Assembly: GCF_023920225.1 (NCBI RefSeq)
Contig: NZ_CP092587.1
Span: forward strand, 992,001-1,056,000
Reading direction: 5' to 3'
From: Vibrio gazogenes
GTDB taxonomy: Bacteria > Pseudomonadota > Gammaproteobacteria > Enterobacterales > Vibrionaceae
DNA: 64,000 nt
This document shows, piece by piece, positions 31,205 to 41,666 of the stretch. The translations under genes and the position numbers were made by a program. The notes under the pieces were generated by a model. The model was not told where the DNA came from and made no database searches. It saw nothing but the letters and a program-made list of their open reading frames with translations. Position 1 is the first letter of the stretch, and every line of letters starts with the position of its first letter.

Positions 31205-31741
31205 ATGGCAAGCCGATTCCAAAGTCGTTTAGTTGGAACCGTTGTATTGGTTGCACTTGGTGTCATTATTCTTCCGGATATTCTGGATGGACAAAAATCA
31301 CACTACAAAGAAGATGTTGCCAGTATTCCACTGAAACCCGATGTCGATCAAGACACGGAACAATATCAAATTCTAGAGCCGGAGACCGATCAGCTTTCCT
31401 TACCTGATTCACCCGTTACGGTGAATGAAAACGAGAATACGACAGCATCGAATGATACCGTTCCGGTTCAAGTTGAAGCATCGTCTGAGTCAGATGATTT
31501 TCAGAGCAGTGGTTGGATTATTCAACTGATGGCGCTCAAGAATAGCGACAATGCGAAAAAACTCGTAGCAGATTTGCAAAAACGGGGTTATCAGGCTCAT
31601 ACCAAACAGGAGAATGGTTACACACGCGTGATTATTGGACCTGATGTGTCAAAAAGCAAAATGGAAAGACAACTGGCTGAATTGGAAAAAATTACCGGAG
31701 CAAAAGGCCAACTGCTCAAATTTAAACCGTTAAATCCGTAA
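31205..31741 (+). CDS. dedD: SPOR-domain cell division protein DedD
   Basis: DedD is a bitopic inner-membrane protein that binds denuded septal peptidoglycan. The 178-residue protein has an N-terminal membrane helix (LVGTVVLVALGVIILPDILD, residues 8-27), a charged periplasmic linker, and a C-terminal SPOR domain (~100-178: GWIIQLMALKNSDNAKKLVA; GYTRVIIGPDVSKSKMERQL). It follows folC by six bases, as in E. coli and V. cholerae. Confidence 0.94.
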   Translation: MASRFQSRLVGTVVLVALGVIILPDILDGQKSHYKEDVASIPLKPDVDQDTEQYQILEPETDQLSLPDSPVTVNENENTTASNDTVPVQVEASSESDDFQSSGWIIQLMALKNSDNAKKLVADLQKRGYQAHTKQENGYTRVIIGPDVSKSKMERQLAELEKITGAKGQLLKFKPLNP

Positions 31742-31803
31742 GAAAACGTTTGCGTCGTCATTTTTTCTGTTAAAATGCGCGCCATCTTAGAATGAGTGAA
31801 TGT

Positions 31804-32295
31804 ATGAACTGGTTAGATATTGTCATTTTAAGTGTGATTGGCCTGTCAGCATTGATCAGCCTGATTCGTGGTTTTGCGAAAGAGGCATTGTCACTGGCGA
31901 CTTGGCTGCTTGCATTTTTTATTGCAGGCCACTATTACCCAAAGTTGGCTGTTTATTATTCGAATATTCAGGATGACATGTTCCGCAATGGTGCCGCGAT
32001 TGCGACGTTGTTTATTGCAACATTAATCGTTGGCGCGTTGGTGAATTATGTGATTTCCCAGCTTGTACAAAAAACGGGGCTTTCAGGAACGGATCGGGTT
32101 CTTGGTGTGGTGTTTGGCGGACTCCGAGGTGTTCTGATCATTGCTGCGGTTCTGTTTTTTATGGATGCGTTTACTGCGTTTCCAAGTTCAAAATGGTGGG
32201 AAAACTCACAATTGGTGCCTCAGTTTCGGTGGATTATTGTGCAGTTTTTCGAACATTTGAAAACATCATCTAGTTTTCTTACCGGTACGGTCTAA
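31804..32295 (+). CDS. cvpA: Colicin V production protein homologue CvpA
   Basis: CvpA is a small inner-membrane protein needed for normal envelope function and, historically, colicin V production. Four hydrophobic helices are visible (IVILSVIGLSALISLI; LATWLLAFFIAGHYY; GAAIATLFIATLIVGALVN; LRGVLIIAAVLFFMDAF). The ATG at 31804 (MNWLDIVILSVIG) matches the family start and gives 163 residues; an ATG four codons upstream is possible. It precedes purF by 37 bases, the classic cvpA-purF pair. Confidence 0.93.
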   Translation: MNWLDIVILSVIGLSALISLIRGFAKEALSLATWLLAFFIAGHYYPKLAVYYSNIQDDMFRNGAAIATLFIATLIVGALVNYVISQLVQKTGLSGTDRVLGVVFGGLRGVLIIAAVLFFMDAFTAFPSSKWWENSQLVPQFRWIIVQFFEHLKTSSSFLTGTV

Positions 32296-32332
32296 ATCGG
32301 CCGGTATAATGTCGCAAATCGAGGATTAAGAC

Positions 32333-33847
32333 ATGTGTGGTATTGTTGGAATTGTTGGTTCAACGCTTGTCAACCAGTCCATCTATGATGCTTTGACCGT
32401 GTTGCAGCATCGCGGCCAAGATGCCGCGGGCATTTGTACCATAGATAGCAATCGTTTTCGTCTGCGTAAGGCAAATGGATTGGTTACCGATGTATTTGCT
32501 GCAAAGCATATGCAGCGCCTTCAAGGAACGGTTGGCATCGGACATGTCCGTTATCCGACAGCAGGGAGCTCAAGTGCATCCGAGGCGCAGCCTTTTTATG
32601 TCAACTCACCGTTTGGTATCACACTGGCTCATAATGGTAATCTAACCAATGCCCATCATGTTCGAGAGAAGCTGTTTGAGAAAGATCGCCGTCATGTCAA
32701 TACGACGTCTGACTCTGAGGTGCTGTTGAATGTTCTGGCACATGAAATTGATACGATTAAAGGGAATGTCGGCGCAGAAGATGTCTTTAGAGCGGTTACC
32801 AGTGTACATCGTTCGATTAAAGGCGCTTATGCTGTCGTTGCGATGATTATCGGTCATGGCATGATTGCGTTTCGGGATCCAAACGGTATTCGTCCACTGT
32901 GTTTGGGTAAACGCAATGTCGGCGGACAAACTGAGTATATGGTTGCATCTGAGTCTGTTGCATTGGATGCAGTTGGATTTGAGTTTATGCGGGATGTTGC
33001 CCCAGGTGAGGCAATTTATATTACTTTTGAGGGGGAGCTTTACACACATCAGTGTGCTGATAATCCTCAGTTGAACCCATGCATTTTTGAATTCGTTTAT
33101 TTTGCTCGTCCGGATTCTTTCATCGACCAAATTTCTGTCTATAGTGCACGGGTCGAAATGGGCAAAAAATTGGGTGAGCGCATTCAACAGGATTATGCTG
33201 ATCTCGATATTGATGTTGTGATTCCGATTCCTGAAACCTCTTGTGATATTGCCCTGCAAATCGCACAGGCATTAGATAAGCCGTATCGTCAGGGGTTTGT
33301 CAAAAACCGTTATGTCGGCCGGACATTTATTATGCCGGGTCAACAACAACGTCGGAAGTCAGTACGTAGAAAGCTCAATGCGATTCGTTCTGAATTTAAA
33401 GACAAGAATGTGCTACTGGTCGATGATTCAATTGTCCGAGGCACAACATCAGAACAGATTATCGAAATGGCCCGCGATTCTGGCGCCAAAAAAGTCTATA
33501 TGGTTTCTGCTGCCCCGGAAATTCGTTTCCCGAATGTTTACGGTATTGATATGCCAAGTGCCAATGAACTCATTGCTCATGGCCGCGATAATGAATCCAT
33601 CTGTCGTCAAATCGGTGCGGACGCATTGATTTTCCAGACGATTGAAGATCTTGTCAGTGCTGTTGGTATCGGGAATCCGAATATCAGTTGCTTTGAAACC
33701 TCGGTCTTTAATGGTGAATATGTGACTGGTGATATTGATCAGGCTTATCTGGACTATCTGGAAGCGATGAGAAACGACGACGCCAAAGAACAGAAAGAGA
33801 TTCAACAAGAGTTGGCAAGTCTTGAGCTCTATAATGAAGAAAACTGA
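32333..33847 (+). CDS. purF: Amidophosphoribosyltransferase PurF
   Basis: PurF commits PRPP to purine synthesis using glutamine nitrogen. The N-terminal Ntn glutaminase starts [10 protein letters not shown] with catalytic Cys2. [10 protein letters not shown] is represented by [13 protein letters not shown], and RYPTAGSS follows. The phosphoribosyltransferase domain has the PRPP loop [18 protein letters not shown] (near residue 363). The 504 residues match the E. coli enzyme. It is the last gene of the accD-to-purF run and is followed by a clear terminator. A PurR operator was not identified with confidence. Confidence 0.97.
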   Translation: MCGIVGIVGSTLVNQSIYDALTVLQHRGQDAAGICTIDSNRFRLRKANGLVTDVFAAKHMQRLQGTVGIGHVRYPTAGSSSASEAQPFYVNSPFGITLAHNGNLTNAHHVREKLFEKDRRHVNTTSDSEVLLNVLAHEIDTIKGNVGAEDVFRAVTSVHRSIKGAYAVVAMIIGHGMIAFRDPNGIRPLCLGKRNVGGQTEYMVASESVALDAVGFEFMRDVAPGEAIYITFEGELYTHQCADNPQLNPCIFEFVYFARPDSFIDQISVYSARVEMGKKLGERIQQDYADLDIDVVIPIPETSCDIALQIAQALDKPYRQGFVKNRYVGRTFIMPGQQQRRKSVRRKLNAIRSEFKDKNVLLVDDSIVRGTTSEQIIEMARDSGAKKVYMVSAAPEIRFPNVYGIDMPSANELIAHGRDNESICRQIGADALIFQTIEDLVSAVGIGNPNISCFETSVFNGEYVTGDIDQAYLDYLEAMRNDDAKEQKEIQQELASLELYNEEN

Positions 33848-33946
33848 GGGTCTCACTCTCTGTCAATCGTAACTCTGTCAAGAGTAACAACATCTGGTTC
33901 AGAATAAGAATCGAGCAATAAAAGTGGTCTGTCCATCATATGATTT

Positions 33947-33978
33947 AAAAAGGCTTCCGTGAGGAAGCCTTTTTTTAT
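33947..33978. terminator. Terminator after purF, probably bidirectional
   Basis: The stem AAAAGGCTTCC / GGAAGCCTTTT (33947-33957 and 33963-33973) with a five-base loop is followed by T residues, and the A-rich left arm gives a T run on the minus strand as well. It sits between the convergent purF and antiporter-family genes. Confidence 0.9.
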
Positions 33979-34023
33979 GGGGTTCGTTCTGAATTATTCA
34001 GTGCGATAAAGGTAATGATGTCA

Positions 34024-35352
34024 CTACAGAATCATCGCAGCAATCCAGCCGAAGATAATCAGAGGGATATTATAGTGAATAAACGTGGGAACAACGGTTT
34101 CCCAGACGTGTTCGTGCTGTCCGTCTGCATTGAGGCCGGATGTCGGACCGAGTGTAGAGTCAGATGCCGGAGAGCCGGCATCGCCTAATGCAGCGGCTGT
34201 ACCCACTAAGGCGATTGTTGCCATCGGTGAGAAACCGAAAGCTGCCGCCAGCGGGACATAAATCGTTGCAATAATCGGAATGGTCGAAAATGAAGAGCCT
34301 ATCCCCATAGTGACTAATAGCCCGACAACCAGCATTAATAGGGCTGCCAACGGCTTATTGTCCCCAATACTATGAGAGAGTGATGAAACAAGCGATTCGA
34401 CCCCGCCTGTTTGTTTCATCACTGCGGCAAAGCCAGCGGCTGCAATCATGATGAAACCGATCATCGCCATCATATGCACCCCTTTGGTAAAGACATCATG
34501 GGTCTCTTTCCAAGCGATAACGCCACCAAAGGTAAATACCATAAAGCCAGTGAGTGCGCCAATAATCATCGAGTCGGTGAACAACTGCACGCTGAGCGCT
34601 GCAATAATACCGATAGCTGCCGTCAGAATATATCGACCATTAATCGTATGTTCTGGATTGTGATGAACTACGGTCAATTCAGTTTTACGGTATTCTCTGG
34701 GTTTGCGATAACTAAAGAACACCGCAATTAAAAGTCCGAAGACCATGCCGGTTCCGGGGAGTAACATCGCGGTAGGGATCTGGCTTGCTGTGATATTGAC
34801 CAAACCATTCTCTTGGAGATTTCTCAGCAGAATATCTTTTAAGAAAATCCCCCCGAAACCAATAGGAAGGACCATGTAAGGGGTAATGAGGCCGAATGTG
34901 AGAATACAGGCAATCAGACGGCGATCTAATTTGAGTTTGGCAAAAACGCCCAATAGTGGCGGAATCAGAATGGGAATAAACGCGATATGGACCGGGATAA
35001 TATTCTGGGAAGACATCGTCACCAGAATGAGTGCGATCAAAATAGCATATTTCAAGCCGGTCTGTGTTTCCTGTTGCTCTTTGCCATGAATTTTGCGAAT
35101 GACCGTATGAGCGACTAAATCGGTGAGACCGGATTTAGAGATAGCGACAGCAAATGCACCGAGCATGGCATAACTGAGTGCGATAGTCGCACCGCCACCA
35201 AGACCACTTTCAAACGCAGTGACTGACTCATTCAGACTCATGCCTGAAACGAGCCCACCTATGATCGCACTAAATGTCAGTGCGACAACAACGTTCACAC
35301 GAAGCAGTGCAAGTATCAACATGATACAGACTGAAATAACGACAGGGTTCAT
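34024..35352 (-). CDS. Na+/H+ antiporter-family transporter (YuiF-like)
   Basis: A 442-residue polytopic inner-membrane protein with about eleven helices, resembling the Na+/H+ antiporter family that includes B. subtilis YuiF. Conserved stretches are [20 protein letters not shown] (~50-69), [20 protein letters not shown] (~113-132), [14 protein letters not shown] (~162), and near the C-terminus [20 protein letters not shown] (~391-410). Members have been annotated as sodium/proton antiporters or amino-acid transporters, and the substrate is not settled by sequence. The gene follows rnt on the minus strand with a 33-base gap and may be co-transcribed with it. Confidence 0.82.
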   Translation of the reverse strand: MNPVVISVCIMLILALLRVNVVVALTFSAIIGGLVSGMSLNESVTAFESGLGGGATIALSYAMLGAFAVAISKSGLTDLVAHTVIRKIHGKEQQETQTGLKYAILIALILVTMSSQNIIPVHIAFIPILIPPLLGVFAKLKLDRRLIACILTFGLITPYMVLPIGFGGIFLKDILLRNLQENGLVNITASQIPTAMLLPGTGMVFGLLIAVFFSYRKPREYRKTELTVVHHNPEHTINGRYILTAAIGIIAALSVQLFTDSMIIGALTGFMVFTFGGVIAWKETHDVFTKGVHMMAMIGFIMIAAAGFAAVMKQTGGVESLVSSLSHSIGDNKPLAALLMLVVGLLVTMGIGSSFSTIPIIATIYVPLAAAFGFSPMATIALVGTAAALGDAGSPASDSTLGPTSGLNADGQHEHVWETVVPTFIHYNIPLIIFGWIAAMIL

Positions 35353-35385
35353 ACAATTCTCGTGTTGTAGTATTTTGAGTTAAGG

Positions 35386-36042
35386 TTAGTTTTCTTCTGA
35401 TTCGGTATCGGGTAACGGCCAGCCGCCTAATGCCTGCCATTTATTGACAATCCCACAGAAAAGATCCGCCGTTTTTTGGGTGTCATAAAGTGCTGAGTGG
35501 GCTTCTTTATTATCAAATGGAATCCCGGCAGTTCGGCAGGCTTTTGCGAGCACTGTTTGTCCATAGGCCAGACCGCTTAAAGTAGCAGTATCAAATGTAG
35601 CAAAAGGATGAAAAGGAACGCGTTTGAGGTGACTGCGTTCACTGGCTGCCATGACGAAGCGATGATCGAATGTTGCATTATGAGCAACAATGATTGCCCG
35701 GCTGCACTCAGCTTCCTTTTGTTCTTTACGCACCTGTTTATAGATTTCTTTCAGAGCTTCCATTTCACTGACAGCCCCGCGAAGTGGGCTGAACGGGTCA
35801 TAAATGCCATTGAATTCCAGCGCTTCTTTTTCCAGATTGGCACCTTCAAATGGTTCGATGTGAAAATGGAGTGTGGTTGCCGGCTGAAGCTGGCCTTCAT
35901 CATCCATCTTGAGTGTGATTGCACAAATCTCAAGAAGCGCATCAGTTTGTGCATTAAAACCTGCTGTCTCGACATCGATGACTACAGGCAGATATCCCCG
36001 AAAGCGATCTTTTAAACGCTGTTTATTGTTTACTTCCGTCAT
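35386..36042 (-). CDS. rnt: Ribonuclease T
   Basis: RNase T is a homodimeric 3'-5' exoribonuclease that trims tRNA CCA ends, 5S and 23S rRNA. The DEDDh catalytic residues are visible: VIDVETAGF (first D and E), [11 protein letters not shown] (D), and [15 protein letters not shown] (H and D). The N-terminal [18 protein letters not shown] is diagnostic. An ATG at 36051 lies three codons upstream of 36042; 36042 (MTEVNNKQR) is preferred by similarity, giving 218 residues. It is divergent from motY, sharing a ~200-base promoter region, and precedes the antiporter-family gene. Confidence 0.95.
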   Translation of the reverse strand: MTEVNNKQRLKDRFRGYLPVVIDVETAGFNAQTDALLEICAITLKMDDEGQLQPATTLHFHIEPFEGANLEKEALEFNGIYDPFSPLRGAVSEMEALKEIYKQVRKEQKEAECSRAIIVAHNATFDHRFVMAASERSHLKRVPFHPFATFDTATLSGLAYGQTVLAKACRTAGIPFDNKEAHSALYDTQKTADLFCGIVNKWQALGGWPLPDTESEEN

Positions 36043-36248
36043 TTTGACCATAACCTATGTATCAGGGCTCGCATTATTGCAGATTATACGCCTGATAAAA
36101 ACCGCAGATATTGATTAAAATGTTGAGAGTCATGGATTGCCACGCAGATTGGCGAGGTTTTTGCATTTCCTTTCCTGTTCCAACATGATGTGGCAAGAGG
36201 TTGCCACTTCGGTTGTCTGTTTGGGAACCAGATGTTTGAGAGAATAGC

Positions 36249-37136
36249 ATGTCTATAAAGTATGGGTTGATTGCCGGTTTGGGGACGATTTTGAGTCTCT
36301 GGGGGAGTGTCGGATATGCGATGCAAAAGCATTATGTGGCAACGCCCCAACAGTCAAAATGGGAGATGGTGTCTGATACGCCGCTTGAGTGTCGGCTTGT
36401 GCATCCGATCCCGTCTTACGGTAATGCTGAGTTTTCTTCTCGGGCAAGTAAAAAGTTGAATCTCGATTTCGAGTTGAAGATGCTGCGTCCGATGGGAGAA
36501 ACGCGGAATGTTTCTCTGGTGTCGATGCCACCGGCGTGGCGTCCGGGAGACCGGGCGGAATCTCTCTCTCATTTGAAATTTTTTAAACAATTTGACGGTT
36601 ATATCGGCGGTCAGTTAGCCTGGAACTTACTCAGTGAACTGGAGAAAGGCCGGAACCCGACATTCAGTTATCAGGCGTGGCAAGATCGGGATCGTTTGAT
36701 TGAAGTTTCATTGTCTTCGGTGTTATTCCACAGTAAGTACAATGACTTTAGTAACTGTATTAGTCGTTTACTGCCGTACAGTTTCGAAGATATTTCATTC
36801 ACGATTTTGCATTATAACCGAGATAGTGTTCAGGTGAATAAAGCGTCACAAAAGCGTTTGGCGCAGATTGCTGAATATATTCGCTATAATCAGGACATCG
36901 ATCTGATTTTGGTTTCCACCTATACCGATGGTTCCCGCTCAAAGAATGAAAGTCAGAGTCTGTCGGAGAAACGCGCAGAAGTGCTGCGTGACTATTTCAA
37001 ATCGCTGGGATTACCAGAGAAGCGGATTCAGGTCGAAGGGTATGGTAAACGTCGGGCGATAGCGAATGACATGACACCGATTGGTAAAGAAAAGAATCGC
37101 CGCGTGGTGATTTCGTTAGGCCGGACACAAGTGTGA
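36249..37136 (+). CDS. motY: Sodium-driven flagellar motor T-ring protein MotY
   Basis: MotY forms, with MotX, the periplasmic T ring that holds PomA/PomB stators around the polar flagellar motor. The 295-residue protein has a signal peptide (about 1-24, [20 protein letters not shown]), a MotY-specific N-terminal domain with conserved cysteine ([20 protein letters not shown]), and a C-terminal OmpA-like peptidoglycan-binding domain (~165-290: [34 protein letters not shown]). Its presence indicates Na+-driven polar flagella. Transcription is independent and divergent from rnt. Confidence 0.94.
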   Translation: MSIKYGLIAGLGTILSLWGSVGYAMQKHYVATPQQSKWEMVSDTPLECRLVHPIPSYGNAEFSSRASKKLNLDFELKMLRPMGETRNVSLVSMPPAWRPGDRAESLSHLKFFKQFDGYIGGQLAWNLLSELEKGRNPTFSYQAWQDRDRLIEVSLSSVLFHSKYNDFSNCISRLLPYSFEDISFTILHYNRDSVQVNKASQKRLAQIAEYIRYNQDIDLILVSTYTDGSRSKNESQSLSEKRAEVLRDYFKSLGLPEKRIQVEGYGKRRAIANDMTPIGKEKNRRVVISLGRTQV

Positions 37137-37150
37137 TTGTGCGATAAAAG

Positions 37151-37177
37151 AACAGGCAGCTTCGTGAGCTGCCTGTT
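37151..37177 (+). terminator. Stem-loop downstream of motY
   Basis: The perfect 11-bp stem AACAGGCAGCT / AGCTGCCTGTT (37151-37161 and 37167-37177) has a five-base loop. The following sequence is only weakly T-rich. It lies 14 bases past the motY stop and before the convergent gloA. Confidence 0.65.
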
Positions 37178-37238
37178 GTATCATTGCTTCGTTCGTCTTC
37201 TTGGCGACGAGAACAATCATTTTACTGCTGCGTGTTGA

Positions 37239-37655
37239 TTAACCCTGAAGACCGGCGCCTGCCTGTTTATTCTGAATTAATTCCACCATGTAACCATCCG
37301 GGTCTTTGATAAAAGCGATATGGGTGGTCCCACCTTTTACCGGCCCCGGTTCGCGAGTGACGTCACCGCCAGCATCTTTGATGACCTGACAGGTCTGATA
37401 GATATCATCGACACCGATAGCAATATGTCCGTAGGCATTACCTAAATCATACGTTTCAACGCCCCAGTTGTAAGTCAGTTCAATGACTGCGCCTTCTGAC
37501 TCATCGCTATAGCCGACAAACGCGAGTGTATATTTGTATTCCGCATTTTCATTTTTACGCAGCAATTTCATTCCCATGATGTCGGTATAAAATTTGATTG
37601 AGCGTTCTAAATCTCCGACACGTAACATGGTATGTAAAATTCGATTGTTGGACAT
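37239..37655 (-). CDS. gloA: Lactoylglutathione lyase (glyoxalase I)
   Basis: GloA converts the methylglyoxal-glutathione adduct to S-lactoylglutathione. The 138-residue protein has two beta-alpha-beta-beta-beta modules. The four metal ligands are visible in [11 protein letters not shown] (His), [10 protein letters not shown] (Glu), [10 protein letters not shown] (His) and [10 protein letters not shown] (Glu), matching the Ni2+-type bacterial enzyme. It stands alone on the minus strand; the 160-base gap to the regulator gene holds its promoter. Confidence 0.96.
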   Translation of the reverse strand: MSNNRILHTMLRVGDLERSIKFYTDIMGMKLLRKNENAEYKYTLAFVGYSDESEGAVIELTYNWGVETYDLGNAYGHIAIGVDDIYQTCQVIKDAGGDVTREPGPVKGGTTHIAFIKDPDGYMVELIQNKQAGAGLQG

Positions 37656-37815
37656 TGCTTACTCCTGAAATGACTGGATATTATTTTTGAGTCGCTCATC
37701 TGATGACGAGCGGTTGTATCAGTTTAAAGAACATGGCAAATAAGCGCAAATGACACCGATGTTCCGCTAGCGATGTTCATTGCTTATTGAGCGCTGAGTG
37801 GACGAATGCACTGAC

Positions 37816-38565
37816 TTACTGGAAAAGAAACCCATCAAATTGTGGATCGTCGGCGTCAGATAAATGAAATAGAGTCTGTTTGACATGCTCGAGGTGTTGC
37901 CACATCGCTTCTTTTGCAGCTTCCGGAGAACGCCTTTGCAGGGCAAACAGGATTTTCTCATGGTCTTCCAGCCAGGCACCCCGATAGTTTTTATTGGTGA
38001 TACGGGCGTGAAGCTGACGCCACATCGGACTTTCATCTCGCCGTTGCCAAAGATCCCGGACAATATCGCATAGCACACTATTTTGTGAGGCATACGCGAT
38101 GGCTAAATGAAATTGTTCATCGCCATCATAATCACCATGACCTGTTTCCAACTGTTTTCGTTCAATATCCAAGGCTTCGCGAAGTTTGGAAAAATCATTC
38201 TTAGTCAGATTGGTTGCTGCAAAACTGGCAATCTGGCTTTCGATGATCTGGCGGGCTTGTAACAGCTCAAATGGTCCGATATCCGAACGCGTTTTGGGCA
38301 TCGATGGCTGAGAGGGTTGGGGATCCTGATGAGATAGAGCAATGACATAAACTCCAGAACCTTTGCGAACTTCCACCAGTCCTTGCAGTTCCAGCATGAT
38401 AATCGCTTCTCTGACGACTGAACGGCTGACCTGCATTGCTTCGGCAATATCTCTTTCCGGAGGCAAGCGTTCACCGATGCTGAATTCTCCGGAAAAGATG
38501 CGCTGCTGAAGAGTCAGACCGATTTCCTGATAAAGTCGTTTCGGGGGCGTAGCTGAAATATTCAT
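37816..38565 (-). CDS. GntR/FadR-family regulator, UxuR/ExuR-like
   Basis: The 249-residue protein is a GntR-type repressor of the FadR subgroup. The winged helix is at ~8-75 (GERLPPERDIAEAMQVSRSV; VREAIIMLELQGLVEVRKGS) and an FCD effector domain follows (FELLQARQIIESQIASFAAT, then DEQFHLAIAYASQNSVL). It ends in AMWQHLEHVKQTLF...FDGFLF, very like E. coli UxuR, which controls hexuronate catabolism. The ATG at 38565 has AAGAGATGG upstream and avoids overlapping nth; a longer frame from 38634 overlaps nth and is rejected. No hexuronate genes lie nearby, so the target is open. Confidence 0.88.
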   Translation of the reverse strand: MNISATPPKRLYQEIGLTLQQRIFSGEFSIGERLPPERDIAEAMQVSRSVVREAIIMLELQGLVEVRKGSGVYVIALSHQDPQPSQPSMPKTRSDIGPFELLQARQIIESQIASFAATNLTKNDFSKLREALDIERKQLETGHGDYDGDEQFHLAIAYASQNSVLCDIVRDLWQRRDESPMWRQLHARITNKNYRGAWLEDHEKILFALQRRSPEAAKEAMWQHLEHVKQTLFHLSDADDPQFDGFLFQ

Positions 38566-38581
38566 AGCGCCATCTCTTTGA

Positions 38582-39214
38582 TTATTCTGTTTTTTGCTTA
38601 TATTCACACAGGTCTTCAATAATACAACTGCCACAGCGCGGTTTGCGGGCGATACAGGTGTAACGGCCGTGCAGAATCAGCCAATGATGAACATCGATTT
38701 TGAATTCTTTAGGCACCACTTTCAGGAGTTTCTGTTCGACTTCGTCAACATTCTTTCCTGAAGCAAACTTGGTTCGGTTGGAAACGCGAAAGATATGAGT
38801 ATCGACGGCAATGGTTGGCCAGCCGAAAGCCGTGTTGAGGACGACATTGGCTGTTTTACGTCCGACACCGGGGAGTGATTCCAAAGCTTCTCGGTTTTCC
38901 GGGACTTCCCCTTGATATTTTTCAAGTAAAATCCGGCAGGTTTTAATTACGTTTTCAGCTTTAGAATTAAATAAGCCGATGGTTTTGATATAGTCCTTCA
39001 ACCCATCGACACCCAGCGCCAGAATCGCCTGCGGTGTATTGGCGACCGGGTATAACTTATCGGTGGCTTTATTGACGCTGACATCTGTTGCCTGAGCGGA
39101 GAGCAGCACCGCAATCAGAAGTTCGAAGGGCGTATTCCAGTTGAGCTCAGTTTGTGGCTTGGGATTATTTTCCCGTAATCGTTCGAGAATCTCGATCCGC
39201 TTTTGCTTATTCAT
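38582..39214 (-). CDS. nth: Endonuclease III
   Basis: Nth is a DNA glycosylase/AP lyase that removes oxidised pyrimidines. The HhH motif LPGVGRKTANVVLNTAFGWP contains the catalytic lysine; the aspartate is in TIAVDTHIFRVSNR. The C-terminal 4Fe-4S ligands follow the canonical C-x6-C-x2-C-x5-C spacing (CIARKPRCGSCIIEDLC). Starting at 39214 (MNKQKRIEILERLRENNP) gives 210 residues, as in E. coli; an ATG six codons upstream is rejected. It directly follows rnfE on the same strand, the conserved rnf-nth linkage. Confidence 0.97.
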   Translation of the reverse strand: MNKQKRIEILERLRENNPKPQTELNWNTPFELLIAVLLSAQATDVSVNKATDKLYPVANTPQAILALGVDGLKDYIKTIGLFNSKAENVIKTCRILLEKYQGEVPENREALESLPGVGRKTANVVLNTAFGWPTIAVDTHIFRVSNRTKFASGKNVDEVEQKLLKVVPKEFKIDVHHWLILHGRYTCIARKPRCGSCIIEDLCEYKQKTE

Positions 39215-39280
39215 GACGCTGTTGCTTCCCATTGAAATAAGTATGACTGAGGTGTCATGGTGATCATTCTGTTGTTGTCA

Positions 39281-39979
39281 TTATTGAGTCACTTTCGTGA
39301 CCCGGGCTCTCTCAATTTGTGGTTTGGTCTGTTTTGGTTGACGAGAAGCCAGATATTTATCAATACAGCTTTTGAGGGCAATCAAAAAACCGACGCAGAT
39401 AAATGCGCCCGGGGGGAGGAGTGCAAGTAAAAAGCTATTGTCCAGATGTAATACATCGACCCGGAGAGCTTTGGCCCATTCCCCCAGTAAAAGGTCTGCA
39501 CCGTCAAACAGTGTTCCGTTGCCGAGTAGTTCTCGGATTGCCCCTAACACGACCAGTACGCAGGTCATGCCCGCGCCCATCCAGAATCCATCCAATGCAG
39601 AGGGCAGCACATCATTTTTAGATGCGAACGCTTCAGCGCGACCGATAATAATGCAGTTGGTGACGATGAGCGGAATAAAGATTCCTAATGACAAATATAA
39701 GCCAAACGCAAATGCATTCATCAGCAGTTGGACGCAGGTCACCAGTGCCGCAATGATCATCACAAAGACCGGGATTCTGACTTCTTTCGGCACATGGTTT
39801 CTGACCAGAGAAACGGTGACATTTGAACTAACGAGTACTGCGAGAGTGGCAATTCCCAGCCCCAGCGCGTTGGTGATGGTGGAAGAGACCGCGAGAAGCG
39901 GGCATAACCCGAGCAATTGGACTAAGGCTGGGTTATTGTTCCACAAACCATTTTTCATCAATACCTGTGATTGACTCAT
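39281..39979 (-). CDS. rnfE: Rnf/Rsx electron transport subunit E
   Basis: RnfE is one of the paired integral-membrane subunits (with RnfA) of the Rnf complex, which couples ferredoxin and NAD redox to ion movement and, as Rsx, reduces SoxR. The 232-residue protein has six helices ([56 protein letters not shown]). The ATG at 39979 overlaps the rnfG stop as ATGA, with GGAGG upstream. A start at 39997 would lie inside rnfG and is unnecessary. Confidence 0.95.
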   Translation of the reverse strand: MSQSQVLMKNGLWNNNPALVQLLGLCPLLAVSSTITNALGLGIATLAVLVSSNVTVSLVRNHVPKEVRIPVFVMIIAALVTCVQLLMNAFAFGLYLSLGIFIPLIVTNCIIIGRAEAFASKNDVLPSALDGFWMGAGMTCVLVVLGAIRELLGNGTLFDGADLLLGEWAKALRVDVLHLDNSFLLALLPPGAFICVGFLIALKSCIDKYLASRQPKQTKPQIERARVTKVTQ

Positions 39980-40611
39980 GACTGGCCTCCGTGACAATTG
40001 TAAGGTTGACGATAAAGCTGCTCGCGGTTTTGATCAACAAATTGTGTAATTTTCTTGACGGCTTTGACCACCGCTCTTGGTGTAATGGTTGCGCCAGTGA
40101 ACTGGTCGAACTGGCCGCCGTCTTTACGCACTTTCCACTGCGATTCGTTTTCAGCGGTTACTTGTTGGCCGGTAAATGACAGAATCCAGTCACTGATGCG
40201 TCGATCAATTTTATCTCCGAGCCCCGGGGTTTCATGGTGAATAAGAACGCGTGTCCCGGTAATGACACCTTGATTATTGACTCCGACAATCAGTTTAATC
40301 GCACCGTTGTAACCATCGGGAGCAATAGTTTCAATTGCTATTCCCGTCGGCACATCATGTTGCTTGGCGATATAGGCATGCAGTGTCGGTTGCCCGGTTA
40401 AATAGGGAATATCCACGACAGTACACGATCCGGAAAGGACATTATCATGAGTTTGGGGGGGAATGACCTGAGCCAAAATTGTGAGCAGCTGTTTTTGCTC
40501 CTGTTGTTCAATTTTGTTTTGGGTCAAGTAATGGGTGATCGCAACCACACCTGTTGATACACAGGCAAAAACTGCGAGGATCACTCCGTTTTTTCGTATT
40601 GCATTTAGCAT
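39976..40611 (-). CDS. rnfG: Rnf/Rsx electron transport subunit G
   Basis: RnfG is a membrane-anchored flavoprotein that carries covalently bound FMN on a threonine. The 211-residue protein from ATG 40611 has an N-terminal anchor ([20 protein letters not shown]) and the FMN attachment motif TGAT inside [21 protein letters not shown] longer frame to 40671 overlaps rnfD and is rejected; GAGGCG just upstream of 40611 is the ribosome site. It lies between rnfD (8 bases) and rnfE (overlapping). Confidence 0.95.
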   Translation of the reverse strand: MLNAIRKNGVILAVFACVSTGVVAITHYLTQNKIEQQEQKQLLTILAQVIPPQTHDNVLSGSCTVVDIPYLTGQPTLHAYIAKQHDVPTGIAIETIAPDGYNGAIKLIVGVNNQGVITGTRVLIHHETPGLGDKIDRRISDWILSFTGQQVTAENESQWKVRKDGGQFDQFTGATITPRAVVKAVKKITQFVDQNREQLYRQPYNCHGGQS

Positions 40612-40619
40612 TTTGCGCC

Positions 40620-41666
40620 TCAGTGTCCGTAGGTTCTTGGTTGTGTGTAATAGTCGATCAACGGTACACACATATTGGCGAGAATGACCGCGAAGGCAAT
40701 CCCGTCAGGGTAGCCCCCCCAACTGCGAATAATGAAGATCATCACACCGATAAATGCGCCATAGCACAGACGGCCTTTCACGGTGGTTGAAGCCGTTACA
40801 GGGTCGGTTGCGATAAAAAATGCACCGAGCATGGTGGCTCCGGAAAAGAGGTGAATCAATGGTGATGTGGTTGTTTCGACACCAAACAGCTGGCACAGAC
40901 TACTGATGACAACCAATCCGGTGAGATAAGCCACTGGGATATGCCATTGGATCACACGAACCCGAATCAGTAACAGGCCGCCGAGCAGATAAGCAACGTT
41001 GACCCATTCCCAGCCAATCCCGGCAATGCTACCGAACTGCCTATGCGTTAAAACTTCAGCGATTGAATGACCGGTCCGAAAGCCATTTTTGATAGCATCG
41101 AGCGGCGTGGCCATGGTGACACCATCGACGCTGACCCGCAGTTGTTGCAGGGAAAGACCGTGATCATTAAATCCGCTGAAAATAACCGAAAGAGCATCAG
41201 ATAATGAAGTACTTTCCGCAGACAGTGAGTGTGGCGGGAGCCAACTGGTCATCTGGACGGGAAACGAGATCAATAACACCACATAGCCAATCATTGCCGG
41301 ATTAAACGGATTCTGTCCCAGACCGCCATAGAGCTGTTTGGCAATCACAATGGCAAAAATTAAGCCGATGACCATAATCCACCACGGCGCTAAAGGCGGA
41401 ATTGCAACCGCGAGCAACCAAGCGGTGACTAATGCACTGTAATCCCTGAGAGCGCTGACGGGAGAGCGCTGACGTATTTTCATGATCAGACTTTCCAGTC
41501 CGACAGCGACCATGATACCGAAAATAAGCTGAATGAAAGTGCCCCAACCAAAAAAATAGGTTTGTGCGATGAGTCCGGGACAAGCCGCAATCGCAACCCA
41601 CTTCATTAAGTCTGAAGTGCTGCGTTTTTGATGCGTGTGCGGAGAACTTGCGATAAAAAATGCCAC
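40620..41666 (-). CDS. rnfD: Rnf/Rsx electron transport subunit D
   Basis: RnfD is an integral-membrane flavoprotein related to NqrB, 348 residues with about nine helices. The covalent FMN attachment motif is [15 protein letters not shown] near residue 287. Translation begins at a GTG whose first base is shared with the rnfC TAG stop (TAGTG), so the two are coupled. Confidence 0.95.
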   Translation of the reverse strand: MAFFIASSPHTHQKRSTSDLMKWVAIAACPGLIAQTYFFGWGTFIQLIFGIMVAVGLESLIMKIRQRSPVSALRDYSALVTAWLLAVAIPPLAPWWIMVIGLIFAIVIAKQLYGGLGQNPFNPAMIGYVVLLISFPVQMTSWLPPHSLSAESTSLSDALSVIFSGFNDHGLSLQQLRVSVDGVTMATPLDAIKNGFRTGHSIAEVLTHRQFGSIAGIGWEWVNVAYLLGGLLLIRVRVIQWHIPVAYLTGLVVISSLCQLFGVETTTSPLIHLFSGATMLGAFFIATDPVTASTTVKGRLCYGAFIGVMIFIIRSWGGYPDGIAFAVILANMCVPLIDYYTQPRTYGH

